A DNA stretch of 64,000 nt from Marinifilum breve (GCF_003202155.1 NZ_QFLI01000003.1:124001-188000), one strand, 5' to 3'. Shown: positions 8,132 through 16,795, counted from the stretch's first letter. Notes: generated from the letters alone by a model not told the origin. Translations and numbers: made by a program.

Positions 8132-8908
8132 TTATTTAAAAGGATTTTTATCTGTAGCAAAAGGACTTTCGAAGGTGGTCCATTTAGTTGTCTCCAACAT
8201 TTCTCCATCGGTGTTCATTGGTGTGAATCTAACTTTATATTTCCCCGTTTCATTAAACGTAAAAGCTCCTGCACACATTCCATGTCCAACATATAATTTA
8301 TCTTTCCATTCTGTGATAAAATAAACCGTCTTTTCTTTAGTCGAAAGGTCAACAAACTCGGTTCTATACCAAATCTCTGATTCACCTTTGTTCGCTATAT
8401 TAAAAATAGCATTTGCCGATGGGCCACAACCATATTGAATAACATCCGCTTTCTCAAAAGTAATTCTCAAGTTAGGGTTCAATGATTTCACCGACTTTTT
8501 ATTTGTTGTTTTCCAACGTACTACTTCAAAATCATTAATCTCCGAATTCCATTCTTGCATTTCTTGAGTCTCCGATTCTGTTTGATTGGCATACTTTAAA
8601 GTATAACTTGTATTCGGCTTCAATTCTTTTGATGGAAGGAAGCTGGCTTGTGTCAATTCCATTTTCCCCTTTAAAATTTCCTGGAGATTCAACTCTATCA
8701 GCTCTCCTTCTGAACTCTCCAAAAATATTTTTCTATTCTCGAAGCTTGCAATGGTAATCTGGCTTAACGAGTATCCTTGAATAATAAACATGGAGTTGAG
8801 ACTTATCTCTCGCTCTTTGGGTAAAAACTCCATTCCACTCAAAGCACAATCAGCAAACAAGGCCTTAATGCTAAAAGTCAATAGTAAAAGAATAGTTAAT
8901 TTCTTCAT
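8132..8908 (-). CDS. Hypothetical exported protein
   Basis: About 258 residues starting at the ATG at 8908 (only a TTG lies upstream). Residues 1-20 form a signal peptide (hydrophobic LTILLLLTFSIKALFA). The mature protein is rich in beta-strand patterns and has three scattered cysteines (DCALSGMEF at its start, YGCGPSANA and GHGMCAGAF), which could form disulphides in the periplasm. I do not recognise a family; the fold looks like an Ig- or beta-sandwich protein by composition. It lies between the two genes that share a promoter/signal-peptide cassette. Confidence 0.6.
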   Translation of the reverse strand: MKKLTILLLLTFSIKALFADCALSGMEFLPKEREISLNSMFIIQGYSLSQITIASFENRKIFLESSEGELIELNLQEILKGKMELTQASFLPSKELKPNTSYTLKYANQTESETQEMQEWNSEINDFEVVRWKTTNKKSVKSLNPNLRITFEKADVIQYGCGPSANAIFNIANKGESEIWYRTEFVDLSTKEKTVYFITEWKDKLYVGHGMCAGAFTFNETGKYKVRFTPMNTDGEMLETTKWTTFESPFATDKNPFK

Positions 8909-9006
8909 CAAGTTGGTTATTTATCCCTTTCATTTAAGTTTATTAATTGCGATGGTTTTGCTCGATAACTTAACTTGAGCTACAATCTTGCATTATCTTA
9001 TTTTCT

Positions 9007-9606
9007 TTATCTTAAAATAAAATTAATTGGTAATTTAAAATAACAACTTACAGGTTTACCTTCTAAGCAGATTTTACCAAAATTCAGTTTCCTATTTATA
9101 ACCTCAACTGCTGATTGTTCTAAACCATAACCAATATCCGTTATGGGTTTTATATTCTTAATCTCTCCGCTCTTGTCAACAATAAAGCTTATCATTACTT
9201 TTCCTTGGACACCTCTTTTTCTGGCACCTTTTGGATATTTAACTTTTGATGATACTTTTCTATGATATGAAATAACTAAATTAATAAATCCATCGTCAAA
9301 GTTCGCACTATTAAAAATTGTATCACTCTGGTTAATCCAGTACTCTTTAAGAATCGATTTGTTCTGAATATCCAAATACCTTGTCATTGACATCTCCGAA
9401 TCAAAATATTCATAAATAAAGTCACCTTTATTCATTATATCTTGACCACTAAAGTCATTCAGAACAATTAATTCTTTCTTTTCTCCAACCTCCATAGTTA
9501 TGCTTCTTATCAAGCCATTGGAATAGTATACCGTATCACGGTTTTGACAATAAATCAAGTTTGCAATCGCAAGAAATGCGATCAGTAAAGAAGTGTGTTT
9601 CTTCAT
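9007..9606 (-). CDS. Exported protein with TonB C-terminal domain
   Basis: The 199-residue protein has a signal peptide (residues 1-21) and a C-terminal TonB domain at about residues 115-199: KYPKGARKRGVQGKVMISF, VDKSGEIKNIKP and the SCYFKLPINF end are typical of TonB_C (PF03544). Unlike true TonB it has no long proline-rich linker and no cytoplasmic start, so energy transduction is doubtful; such proteins are common in Bacteroidota. The signal sequence ends in IYCQ, where the TiKi-like gene has IYAQ; a lipobox is possible but poor because Tyr precedes Cys. Its leader and signal codons duplicate those at 8012-8112. Confidence 0.78.
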   Translation of the reverse strand: MKKHTSLLIAFLAIANLIYCQNRDTVYYSNGLIRSITMEVGEKKELIVLNDFSGQDIMNKGDFIYEYFDSEMSMTRYLDIQNKSILKEYWINQSDTIFNSANFDDGFINLVISYHRKVSSKVKYPKGARKRGVQGKVMISFIVDKSGEIKNIKPITDIGYGLEQSAVEVINRKLNFGKICLEGKPVSCYFKLPINFILR

Positions 9607-9650
9607 ATGGTTTGGGTTAGTTTAGTTTGTAGTTTGGGTAAGCTTTAAAA
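9550..9650 (-). repeat. Copy 2 of duplicated promoter plus signal-peptide segment
   Basis: This segment matches 8012-8112 with about five mismatches in 100 bases and covers the leader and signal-peptide codons of the TonB_C gene. Confidence 0.85.
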
Positions 9651-9733
9651 ATAATAATTAATACGATTCCAATTTCCTGTTAATTTAAGCCTTCAACCAG
9701 TTCTCTCTACACAAACATTCTCTTTTCCTTTCA

Positions 9734-11377
9734 TTACAAGCTTAAATTGATATTCTCTTTAGCCAATTGTATTGCCTTTTCCAATACCTCATCACGCCCT
9801 TCTCTTAATCCTTCTATGGTTGGTTTTACTTCAACATCCACTTTAACTCCTACCCTTTGCGTTTCTTCACCTTTCGGATAGAGAACTCCATTACCAGTTA
9901 TGGCCGTCTTGTAACCTCCCATATAATTAAATTTGACAACATCCCCATCTGCTCCGGCTGTTTGACTCCCAACCGTTATAACATTATCGGCTGTTTGAAA
10001 TGCCATAGCTGTAAATTCTGATCTACTTACGCTTTTCTCATTCACCAAAAGAATTACCTTTCCTTTGTAAGATTTTTTATTTTTAGAGCCAGTTCTTAAG
10101 TAAGAGTATTTAAACCTTCCCGGATAAGTAATCTCAGGACTATAATATTTTGAAAAGATTCTATTCTCAGAATTAATCTGTTTTGAAACCGATCTGTAAA
10201 TAAAATTCGGATAATTCCTCAAATCAATAATAATGGCTTTTTTAGCTTTGAATAATTTGAACACCTTAGCAACATCATTCTCTTCAATAAAATCCATATT
10301 CAAATAACCAATGTCAGAGTGGATCTCTCTTGATTTTATTACTTTTCTATTTTTGTAATACTTAAACTTCTTAAAATTATATCTGCTTGCATTAACATCA
10401 TACACCTTCCCGGCCCTTTCAATAGTTAGTGTTACAGAATCCGATTCTCCTCTTAAAATAGCATTACATGCATTGATTCGTTTCTGATTCTTATTCGAAC
10501 CCGAAACATAATTCATTTTTTCATTTATTATATTTTCGATATCAATCTGATTGACTTTCAGTACTACATCACCAATTTTTAAATTATTTTGATTTGCTAA
10601 AGAATCATTAAAATATTCTGAAATCACAATTCTATTATTGATGCTAGTTACTTTAACAGGAAGGTATAAGGGCCATTTATCGCTAAAGTTAACCCAAGCA
10701 TGCCCATCATCTAACTTTACTATTAATTCTCTGATCGTATTCTGATAATCTTTCACATTCGATACATTTCGAAATTTAGGAATCATCTCAGCGAGCACAG
10801 AATTCCAATTCTGATCGGTAAGATATTTATATGGGTAAAAATATTCTATAATATTCCAATACTTAACCAAACCCAATAACCGGTAATCTTCGCTAGGAAA
10901 TTCAATATTCTCATAAATTGGTTCATTTGTAACTTTTATTTTCCCATTTAATTCCGAAGTCACATAATAGTTTTTCCCTTTAAATCTATTTTTCTCTATA
11001 TACTTAAGTTTTTCTATCAGTTTTTCATTGAATATCGAATCATTGTGTAACCAAGATAAATCAAAGTTTTTATCAAAATATTCTTCACCTTTATCTCCTT
11101 TTTTGCATTCGCGAACCGCTCCCAAACTATCAATCCAACTACAATAAATCTCTGATAATACATCTTTGTTCTTCGCATTTATCACTCTAGGTAGTTGTTT
11201 AATGAATTCTTTATCCCAATCAAAATTCCCTTTCCCCACCTCTGGATGATAATATTTCAGGAATCCGTATATTTTTCCTAGTGAAACTATCTTTTCTGTT
11301 TCTGAAATTTTCTGTTGCGCTATTGTAAAACTATTATTCAAAACAACAATAACGAGTAATAAAAAGAATCTTCTCAT
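9734..11377 (-). CDS. S41 family C-terminal processing peptidase, exported
   Basis: The 547-residue protein has a signal peptide (1-20), a helical N-terminal region, a PDZ-like segment at about residues 235-330, and an S41 catalytic domain at about 340-520. IGYLNMDF, AIIIDLRNYP and the nucleophile in NEKSVSRSEFTAMAF (S453) are the expected S41 blocks, with GSQTAGADGDV following. S41 peptidases degrade or trim periplasmic proteins. The gene is driven by a promoter at 11470-11500 of a type shared with three other genes here. Residue S453 assignment comes from family pattern, not from an alignment. Confidence 0.88.
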   Translation of the reverse strand: MRRFFLLLVIVVLNNSFTIAQQKISETEKIVSLGKIYGFLKYYHPEVGKGNFDWDKEFIKQLPRVINAKNKDVLSEIYCSWIDSLGAVRECKKGDKGEEYFDKNFDLSWLHNDSIFNEKLIEKLKYIEKNRFKGKNYYVTSELNGKIKVTNEPIYENIEFPSEDYRLLGLVKYWNIIEYFYPYKYLTDQNWNSVLAEMIPKFRNVSNVKDYQNTIRELIVKLDDGHAWVNFSDKWPLYLPVKVTSINNRIVISEYFNDSLANQNNLKIGDVVLKVNQIDIENIINEKMNYVSGSNKNQKRINACNAILRGESDSVTLTIERAGKVYDVNASRYNFKKFKYYKNRKVIKSREIHSDIGYLNMDFIEENDVAKVFKLFKAKKAIIIDLRNYPNFIYRSVSKQINSENRIFSKYYSPEITYPGRFKYSYLRTGSKNKKSYKGKVILLVNEKSVSRSEFTAMAFQTADNVITVGSQTAGADGDVVKFNYMGGYKTAITGNGVLYPKGEETQRVGVKVDVEVKPTIEGLREGRDEVLEKAIQLAKENINLSL

Positions 11378-11469
11378 GTATATTGATTGTGGTATTTGTT
11401 AGCGAAGTATATCAATGAATCTCATAATACTTATCGGAATATATGATAGAATCATCCAATTTTCGCCAC

Positions 11470-11500
11470 TGAAAGTACAAAACAATAATCCCCTAACAAA
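11470..11500 (-). promoter_or_regulatory. Shared-type promoter copy 1 (S41 peptidase gene)
   Basis: On the minus strand TTTG, a 19-bp spacer ending in TATTGTTTTG, and TActTTCA. Transcription would start about 85 bases before the ATG at 11377. The same layout with the same spacer sequence occurs at 39542, 43554 and 59311. Confidence 0.65.
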
Positions 11501-11559
11501 GTAAAGCAGTAAATATTTTACACTGCATTATAGATTAACGAAATAAGAGATAATGTTGT

Positions 11560-11874
11560 CTTGAATATTACGAAGCACCACTTGAAAGACTTTGAGTTCA
11601 TCGTAAAATACCTTAAGATGGCCTTCAAGCACTTTGAGTTCTTAATGAAACACTCTGATATGAGCTTGAAGTATTCTACGATCATCTTGAAACACTTTGT
11701 AATTACCTTGAAACACTTTGAGATGAACTTGAAACATTCTGAGATCATCCTAAAACACTTTTAGATGAGCTTGAAGCATTCTGAGTTCTTCTTGAAACAC
11801 TTTGTAATCACCTTGAAACACTTTGAGGTGACCTTAAAGGACTTTGATATTGCCTTTAAAGACTTTATACCTCA
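11560..11874. repeat. 21-bp minisatellite, about 15 units
   Basis: Fifteen degenerate copies of a 21-bp unit (consensus cttgaaacactttgagatgat) run without a break. Because the unit is seven codons long, both strands show short open frames with heptad-like repeats (LKHFEMN on plus, KCFKVIT on minus); these are not credible genes, since start and stop context and signal are absent. The array lies 60 bases upstream of the S41 peptidase promoter. Confidence 0.9.
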
Positions 11875-12216
11875 ATCAAGCCTAATTAACTTTAAATAAC
11901 ACCACACCAAAATACCTCTTTTTAAAACACACCTACATTAGGAAATAAATCACTCAATAGGATATTTCAAAAAACACTAAAGATCTAATTATAATGCTTA
12001 TAATACAACATCCAAACAATACAAAAACCACAACCACACACCTCTTATTTCAAGACATATAAACAAAGAACATACTAAACTTTAAACATCTATTAAATAC
12101 CATCTAAAATATTTATGATTATTTTTCAATAATTTTTACGGTTAATTAAAAAATTATTTTTAATTTCGAATCACCCACTTAACTAACCAATCATAAACTA
12201 TTAAGATTTACTCAAA
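11875..12216. other. AT-rich spacer without a recognisable gene
   Basis: This 342-base gap between the minisatellite and the next gene is very AT-rich. I see no credible reading frame, RNA gene or strong hairpin in it. It must hold the promoter of the gene at 12217, but I cannot place one with confidence. Confidence 0.6.
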
Positions 12217-12909
12217 ATGAATAAAAACATTACAGCAAGGCACAATGCTTTTCAACAAGTGCAATTAACCCTTAACAACAACCAGGCAAAGTTTGCACAC
12301 ATTCCCGCAATGGGAAAAATGTTCTCCAGTCTAACCAACCTAATTGGCAACACCAATGAATTAATTACGAAAGCTGGAAGTATACCAAGTAAACCTTCAG
12401 GCAATAAAAATTTAGCTCGCACCGAACTACTTGCTGTGGCTTTAAAAGTCAGCAACATTCTTAAAGTATATTCCTTCGTTATTAAAAACGAAAACCTTAA
12501 CAACTTTGTAAACAATGTAAGTAATTCATACTTGCAACAAATGCGTAATCAGGAAGTTTTAGACTACTCTAAAAACCTTAAAGATCATATTTCTCCTATT
12601 GTAACAGAGCTTGCAGATTTTGGTTTAACCGAAGAATTGACTGCAGAGCTTAGTACTGAAATTACAGATTACGAAAAGGTATTGACTGAACCTCGCCAAC
12701 TGATTAGCGAACGCAAAACCACCAACGAATTGATCGAAGACAATATCGATCAAATTCAGAGCTTAATCAGCAACCAAATCGATCCAATGATGGAACTCTT
12801 CATTGATGACAAAGAGTTCTACCTGTCTTACAAATCGGCAAGAATGATTGTTGATCCAGCAACTCGCAAAAAGGCAGAAGAAACCGAAACCACAGAACAA
12901 ACTGAATAA
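12217..12909 (+). CDS. Hypothetical all-alpha protein with acidic tail
   Basis: A 230-residue soluble protein of mostly helical composition, with no signal peptide or membrane segment. It ends in an acidic, Thr/Glu-rich tail (EETETTEQTE). The block FYLSYKSARMI near residue 205 resembles FYRSARYL in the protein at 38640-39128, which has a similar acidic tail; the two may be distant relatives. I do not recognise a function. A terminator follows at 12944. Confidence 0.7.
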   Translation: MNKNITARHNAFQQVQLTLNNNQAKFAHIPAMGKMFSSLTNLIGNTNELITKAGSIPSKPSGNKNLARTELLAVALKVSNILKVYSFVIKNENLNNFVNNVSNSYLQQMRNQEVLDYSKNLKDHISPIVTELADFGLTEELTAELSTEITDYEKVLTEPRQLISERKTTNELIEDNIDQIQSLISNQIDPMMELFIDDKEFYLSYKSARMIVDPATRKKAEETETTEQTE

Positions 12910-12943
12910 GACTAAACAATTTTTCTCATATCATTTTAGTTAG

Positions 12944-12980
12944 AACACCTGCACTTTCGAAAGACAGTGTGGGTGTTTTT
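12944..12980 (+). terminator. Terminator after the 12217 gene
   Basis: aacacctgcact pairs with agtgtgggtgtt (two G-U wobbles) around a short loop and is followed by a T-run. It sits 35 bases past the stop at 12909. Confidence 0.75.
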
Positions 12981-13002
12981 TACGAATTTAAACCTTAAAG
13001 CA

Positions 13003-13449
13003 TTGAACACCCAACAAAAAATCTTTGTAAGCCTATCAATATTGGGATTAGTTTTCAGCAGTATGCTTAGATTTACCTTTAACATGACACCCAATTTTGA
13101 ATATGTGAACATCTGGTTAAAAGCCTTACCTCTCCCCTTGTTCGATTATGCAGGTAGCTCAAACGAAACTCACCTTACATCAACGATTACAGGCTACATC
13201 TTTTACTTTTTTACAGGTGCAATATTGCTTAAATATACCAAAAGGGACAGGCTACTTTTTCCACTAACTTGTGGATTCATGCTACTTACAACCTGTGCGA
13301 TTTGTATTGAGTGTTCTGCTATAATTCAGGACATAAATTCAAACTACCAAGGACAACACATGCGTATCGGACCATTTTTGTTCCTAATCATTTACATGAT
13401 AATAAAAAAATACCCAGAACGCTTAAAGCATAGAAAATATTCATTATAA
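13003..13449 (+). CDS. Hypothetical membrane protein, start uncertain
   Basis: The frame encodes about 148 residues with four hydrophobic segments (near the N-terminus, and about residues 65-80, 90-108 and 128-142). A longer version would start at a GTG at 12967, but that codon lies inside the terminator stem of the preceding gene, so I prefer the in-frame TTG at 13003; the first ATG (13063) would cut into the first helix. I do not recognise a family. A small terminator-like hairpin follows at 13479. Confidence 0.55.
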   Translation: MNTQQKIFVSLSILGLVFSSMLRFTFNMTPNFEYVNIWLKALPLPLFDYAGSSNETHLTSTITGYIFYFFTGAILLKYTKRDRLLFPLTCGFMLLTTCAICIECSAIIQDINSNYQGQHMRIGPFLFLIIYMIIKKYPERLKHRKYSL

Positions 13450-13478
13450 CCCTAATAGGTTAAATAAAAGAACACCTG

Positions 13479-13507
13479 CACAATATAACAATTGTGATAT
13501 TTTTTTA
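13479..13507 (+). terminator. Weak terminator after the 13003 gene
   Basis: cacaat (13479-13484) pairs with attgtg (13491-13496), followed by ataTTTTTTT. The stem is short, so this is a moderate call. Confidence 0.5.
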
Positions 13508-13572
13508 GTACATAATTGATGTAACAAATATTGGTATGAGTTCGTCCCATACAAATACCAAACAAATCACAC

Positions 13573-14028
13573 ATGAAACAAATTAAAATTACCCTTACCG
13601 TGCTGATATGTCTTTTTATAAGTATAAACATAAGTGCACAGACAAAAGCAAACACACAAAAGAAGCTGAGCAAAAAAGAGATGATGAGTGAATTGAAAAC
13701 AATTTACGAACAGAGCATGTATCACAACTATGTAATCAGAAAAATTGGCAAGCAAGCCTTCAAAACCAAGGCGAACTATTCCAATTTTATCGAATATGCC
13801 AAAATTGCTACAAAATCGCGAAGAACCAAACTGCTCATAAAAATTGCCAAGAAAACATCTCGCTTAAAAAGAGAAACCCTCTTACCTGTAGAAGCTGCAA
13901 AACTTGTTGACGACAACTATGTATCGACCAAGGAAGTGAAACGCGCCATACGAAAATCGCATCGTGCCAAAACCGACAAACAAAAAAAGAGGTTTACCGA
14001 ATACATTGCCTCACTTGGCAAATGGTAA
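13573..14028 (+). CDS. Hypothetical exported basic protein
   Basis: 151 residues with a signal peptide (1-22, ending in ISAQ). The mature part is strongly basic and helical (many Lys/Arg, for example KIAKKTSRLKRE and KRAIRKSHRAK), without cysteines or recognised motifs. It is probably periplasmic. A very strong terminator follows directly. I do not recognise the family. Confidence 0.65.
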   Translation: MKQIKITLTVLICLFISINISAQTKANTQKKLSKKEMMSELKTIYEQSMYHNYVIRKIGKQAFKTKANYSNFIEYAKIATKSRRTKLLIKIAKKTSRLKRETLLPVEAAKLVDDNYVSTKEVKRAIRKSHRAKTDKQKKRFTEYIASLGKW

Positions 14029-14036
14029 CACATTAC

Positions 14037-14075
14037 AACAAGGGCTGAATCAAAAAGATTCAGCCCTTGTTGTTA
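14037..14075. terminator. Strong terminator between 13573 and 14089 genes
   Basis: A perfect 15-bp stem, aacaagggctgaatc (14037-14051) with gattcagcccttgtt (14057-14071), lies between convergent genes, with T-rich bases after it. It probably acts on both strands. Confidence 0.85.
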
Positions 14076-14088
14076 CTTTAAATTAAAG

Positions 14089-14547
14089 TCAAGAAGACAA
14101 AGATGCGCTTCTATCCTTTCTAAACCCTGCAAGCAAGTACAATGTTATCCCTAAAAGAAAGGCTGCCAGATGGGCTATTGTAGTAATAAGCGGAAAGATC
14201 AGACCAAAATAAACATCTGCAAGCATAACCGCAGTTATTGAAGCTACGATCATCCATTTTGTTTTCATCAATAAAGACAATCTATGTCTGAATGCCACAA
14301 GCACTAACATTCCTGCAAGAACATTCCAAACAATCGAAATACCTTGAGCCCCCAATACAAACCAGAACAAGGATTGAATTACAAATGCAATTGCAAGAAC
14401 TATGGTCCAGCCTTTCGCAATTGTTCTCATATTAGGAAGAAAAAAAGGCATTATAGCAACAGCCAACAAGGCATAATTGATAACAGAAATCTTAACATCT
14501 CCACCATAAGTGAGTCCGCTAAAAAGGGTAGTAATGATATCATCCAT
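14089..14547 (-). CDS. Hypothetical membrane protein
   Basis: About 152 residues from the ATG at 14547, with five predicted transmembrane helices and a charged C-terminal end (GFRKDRSASLSS). The frame extends upstream only to a TTG at 14628, which would add a further hydrophobic piece, so I prefer the ATG. The sequence does not match a family I can name. It ends against the strong terminator at 14037-14075. Confidence 0.6.
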   Translation of the reverse strand: MDDIITTLFSGLTYGGDVKISVINYALLAVAIMPFFLPNMRTIAKGWTIVLAIAFVIQSLFWFVLGAQGISIVWNVLAGMLVLVAFRHRLSLLMKTKWMIVASITAVMLADVYFGLIFPLITTIAHLAAFLLGITLYLLAGFRKDRSASLSS

Positions 14548-14792
14548 ACAATTGGGTTTATAGTTTTGATTTATATCTCGGGTTAAAACTTTAGCTAGAA
14601 CTAATGTAATCAAAATACATAACAACAATCTATTATTGTTTGTTTATCGACTATCACTCTATAAAAACTCCTAATAAAACAGAAGCGACATAAACCTATC
14701 AATCAACTCTATAAGCAGGTAAATCCAATACTTAAAACATTCCCAGAAATCAATAAACACCTTTCATGTTGAATTAAAAAATTCACATTTCA

Positions 14793-14824
14793 TTTGGAGA
14801 ATTAAAAAATAGTCCTCACCTTCG
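14793..14824 (+). promoter_or_regulatory. Probable promoter of the arsR operon
   Basis: TTTG at 14793-14796 and a -7-like TCACCTTCG at 14816-14824 are 19 bp apart. The -7 box deviates from TAnnTTTG, so confidence is moderate. The operator palindrome lies directly downstream, where RNA polymerase would start. Confidence 0.5.
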
Positions 14825-14842
14825 TTTCGTAATTTTACGAAA
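14825..14842. promoter_or_regulatory. ArsR operator palindrome
   Basis: tttcgtaa-tt-ttacgaaa is a perfect 8-bp inverted repeat ending 10 bases before the arsR ATG. Position and form fit an autoregulatory ArsR/SmtB-type operator covering the transcription start. Confidence 0.75.
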
Positions 14843-14852
14843 TACGAAACAC

Positions 14853-15152
14853 ATGGAAGAAGTAAAAGAATTTTATTCCGTTGAAGAGAAAAAACTAGCC
14901 AGGTATGCTAAGGCCTTATCGCATCCTGTGCGTGTTTACATCTGCGATATTTTATCGAAACAAGCATGTTGCTACAGCGGCGATTTAGCCGAAGAGGTGC
15001 CTATTGCACGATCAACCTTGTCGCAGCATTTGAAAGAATTAAAAAACTCAGGTTTGGTACAGGGAGAAATCAATCCTCCTAAAATCAAGTACTGTTTAAA
15101 TAAGGAGAACTGGGCGGAGGCTCAGGAGTTATTCAAAGAATTTTTCAAGTAA
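14853..15152 (+). CDS. arsR: ArsR-family metalloregulator
   Basis: 99 residues forming one winged helix-turn-helix domain: AKALSHPVRVYICDIL at residues 20-35, recognition helix RSTLSQHLKELKNSGLV at about 57-73, then the wing. A cysteine pair (KQACCYSGDL, C39 and C40) near the start of the second helix region could bind As(III) or another thiophilic metal. It heads a five-gene operon with thioredoxin-like, lipoprotein and two permease genes and very likely represses it through the palindrome at 14825-14842 until metalloid binds. Confidence 0.9.
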   Translation: MEEVKEFYSVEEKKLARYAKALSHPVRVYICDILSKQACCYSGDLAEEVPIARSTLSQHLKELKNSGLVQGEINPPKIKYCLNKENWAEAQELFKEFFK

Positions 15153-15313
15153 TTTTTATTAGAAACTCCCAAATACTGCATTACTCTCGTTTTTGAATCT
15201 GTCATTTACCAACTGTAAACTCCATAAATTCAAAAACATCAAAAGCCTTGTCTTTGGAAGTTTCCAAATAAAAATCAGAAATAAAAACTATTAACACAAT
15301 AAAAAAATTTAAG

Positions 15314-15550
15314 ATGGACATTAAAGTATTAGGACCAGGATGTAAAAAGTGTGGTACACTAGCTGAAGCTGCAAAAAAAGCTGTTGAAGAATTGGCAATT
15401 GATGCTAATGTTGAAAAAATCGACGATATGGTTAAGATCCTATCGTATGGTGTAATGTCAACTCCTGCATTGGTAATTAACGAAAAAGTAGTTGTAAGCG
15501 GTAAAGTTCCTTCGGTATCAGAAATCAAAGAATTGATCGAGAAAGCTTAA
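15314..15550 (+). CDS. Small thioredoxin-like protein (MTH895/TM0996 type)
   Basis: 78 residues with the thioredoxin fold pattern and a CKKC redox pair in GPGCKKCGTL (C10 and C13), and the cis-proline block STPALVI at about 52-58. This family of small redox-active disulphide proteins often sits in arsenic or permease operons and may reduce cysteines of the partner transporters or of arsenate-type substrates. It follows arsR by 161 bases and precedes the lipoprotein gene by 67 bases on the same strand. Confidence 0.88.
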   Translation: MDIKVLGPGCKKCGTLAEAAKKAVEELAIDANVEKIDDMVKILSYGVMSTPALVINEKVVVSGKVPSVSEIKELIEKA

Positions 15551-15617
15551 AACAATTAGGCTGTTGGCATTCAGCTGACAGCTTTTAACCCAATACAATA
15601 ACTAAAACACAAACAAA

Positions 15618-16085
15618 ATGAAAAAAACGATAACACTAGGTATTTTAGCATTAGGATTAAGCTTTGGCGCTTGCCAATCGAACACTAAAAAAGAAACTGC
15701 AAAAGCAGAAACAGAAACTGCTTGCAAAGGCGAATGTACAAAGTGTGAAAAATCGGCTGAGCACAAAGTGACATCGAACAATGCTGAAGCTGGGGTATAT
15801 TACTTCCATGGCGATAGAAAATGTAAAACTTGTAAGGCTGTTGGAGCAAAAGCAAAAGAAGTGGCTGCAAGCTTAAATGCCAATTTCTTCGATATCAATT
15901 TCGATCAGGAAGAAAACAAAGAGTTGGCTAAAACTTTCCAGGCAAGTAGCTCAGGTTTGTATATTAAAAGTGCTAAGTCTGGAGAAATTCAGGACCTAAC
16001 AACATTTGCTTTCCGCAATGCTATTAACGATACTCCTGCATATATCGAAAAACTAGAAACTGTAATCAAAGCTGAACTTCAATAA
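15618..16085 (+). CDS. Thioredoxin-fold lipoprotein (nitrophorin-domain type)
   Basis: 155 residues with a lipoprotein signal (SFGAC, lipid on C19) followed by a Lys/Glu/Ala-rich linker with a cysteine cluster CKGECTKCEK. The folded part (residues 55-155) has YYFHGDRKCKTCKAVG, a CxxC pair in thioredoxin position. Proteins of this kind in Bacteroidota ars operons are often labelled nitrophorin-domain proteins; the name does not imply NO binding. It is probably anchored in the periplasm and may bind or reduce metalloid. The stop is 5 bases before the next start, so translation is coupled. Confidence 0.75.
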   Translation: MKKTITLGILALGLSFGACQSNTKKETAKAETETACKGECTKCEKSAEHKVTSNNAEAGVYYFHGDRKCKTCKAVGAKAKEVAASLNANFFDINFDQEENKELAKTFQASSSGLYIKSAKSGEIQDLTTFAFRNAINDTPAYIEKLETVIKAELQ

Positions 16086-16090
16086 ACAGA

Positions 16091-16795
16091 ATGGAATACT
16101 TAGATCAATTATTATCTCAAAGTAGCTTTCCAATCCTTACTGCATTTTTATTGGGTATCATGACAGCGATTAGCCCTTGCCCATTGGCAACCAACATCAC
16201 TGCCACAGCATACATTAGTAAAGATTTAAGCGATAAAAAGAAAATCTTCTTAAACGGATTGGTTTATACACTTGGTAGGGCAATTAGTTACACAGCTCTT
16301 GGAGTGATTCTATTTTTTGGAGCAAGCAAATTTAATATTTCCAGTTTCTTCAACACCTATGGAGAAAGGTTATTAGGACCTCTTTTGTTGATCATTGGTG
16401 TTTTCATGCTGGATTTAATTTCCATTAAATTTCCAGGTGTAGGATCATTAACCGACAAACTTAATAGTGAAAAAATAAAAGGCAAATACTGGGGAGCCTT
16501 GCTAATGGGTATGATTTTCGCATTGGCATTCTGCCCATACAGTGGAGTCTTGTATTTCGGAATGTTAATTCCACTTACAGTTTCACAGGCCGATGGTTTA
16601 ATACTTCCAATTGTTTTTGCCTTTGCAACCGGGTTACCGGTAATCATTATTGCTTATTTATTGGCTTTTACGCTTTCAGGAGTAGGCAACTTTTATAACA
16701 AAATTAAAAATTTCGAATTCTGGTTTAGAAAAGTAGCAGCAATAGTATTTATTATCGCTGGCTTGTATTTCACCTACATTTTCTTTATCCAATAA
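16091..16795 (+). CDS. ArsG-family (CcdA-like) permease
   Basis: 234 residues with six transmembrane helices. TAISPCPLATNITA at about residues 22-35 and AFCPYSGVLYFGM at about 145-157 place one Cys-Pro in each half, as in CcdA/DsbD-type transporters. The nearest named family is the aromatic arsenical efflux permease ArsG. It probably works with the upstream thioredoxin-fold proteins, either exporting an organoarsenical or carrying reducing power. Position in the arsR operon supports this. Confidence 0.82.
   Translation: MEYLDQLLSQSSFPILTAFLLGIMTAISPCPLATNITATAYISKDLSDKKKIFLNGLVYTLGRAISYTALGVILFFGASKFNISSFFNTYGERLLGPLLLIIGVFMLDLISIKFPGVGSLTDKLNSEKIKGKYWGALLMGMIFALAFCPYSGVLYFGMLIPLTVSQADGLILPIVFAFATGLPVIIIAYLLAFTLSGVGNFYNKIKNFEFWFRKVAAIVFIIAGLYFTYIFFIQ

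Noticed and set aside
11518-11764. Open frames with heptad repeats on both strands of the 21-bp array
   Set aside because: They arise because the unit is 21 bp (seven codons); units are degenerate, both strands are open, and no start context or downstream signal supports translation.
12967-13002. GTG start for the membrane protein gene at 13003
   Set aside because: The codon lies inside the stem of the preceding gene's terminator.
14548-14628. Upstream part of the membrane protein gene at 14089
   Set aside because: Only a TTG start is available; the ATG at 14547 gives a regular N-terminus.
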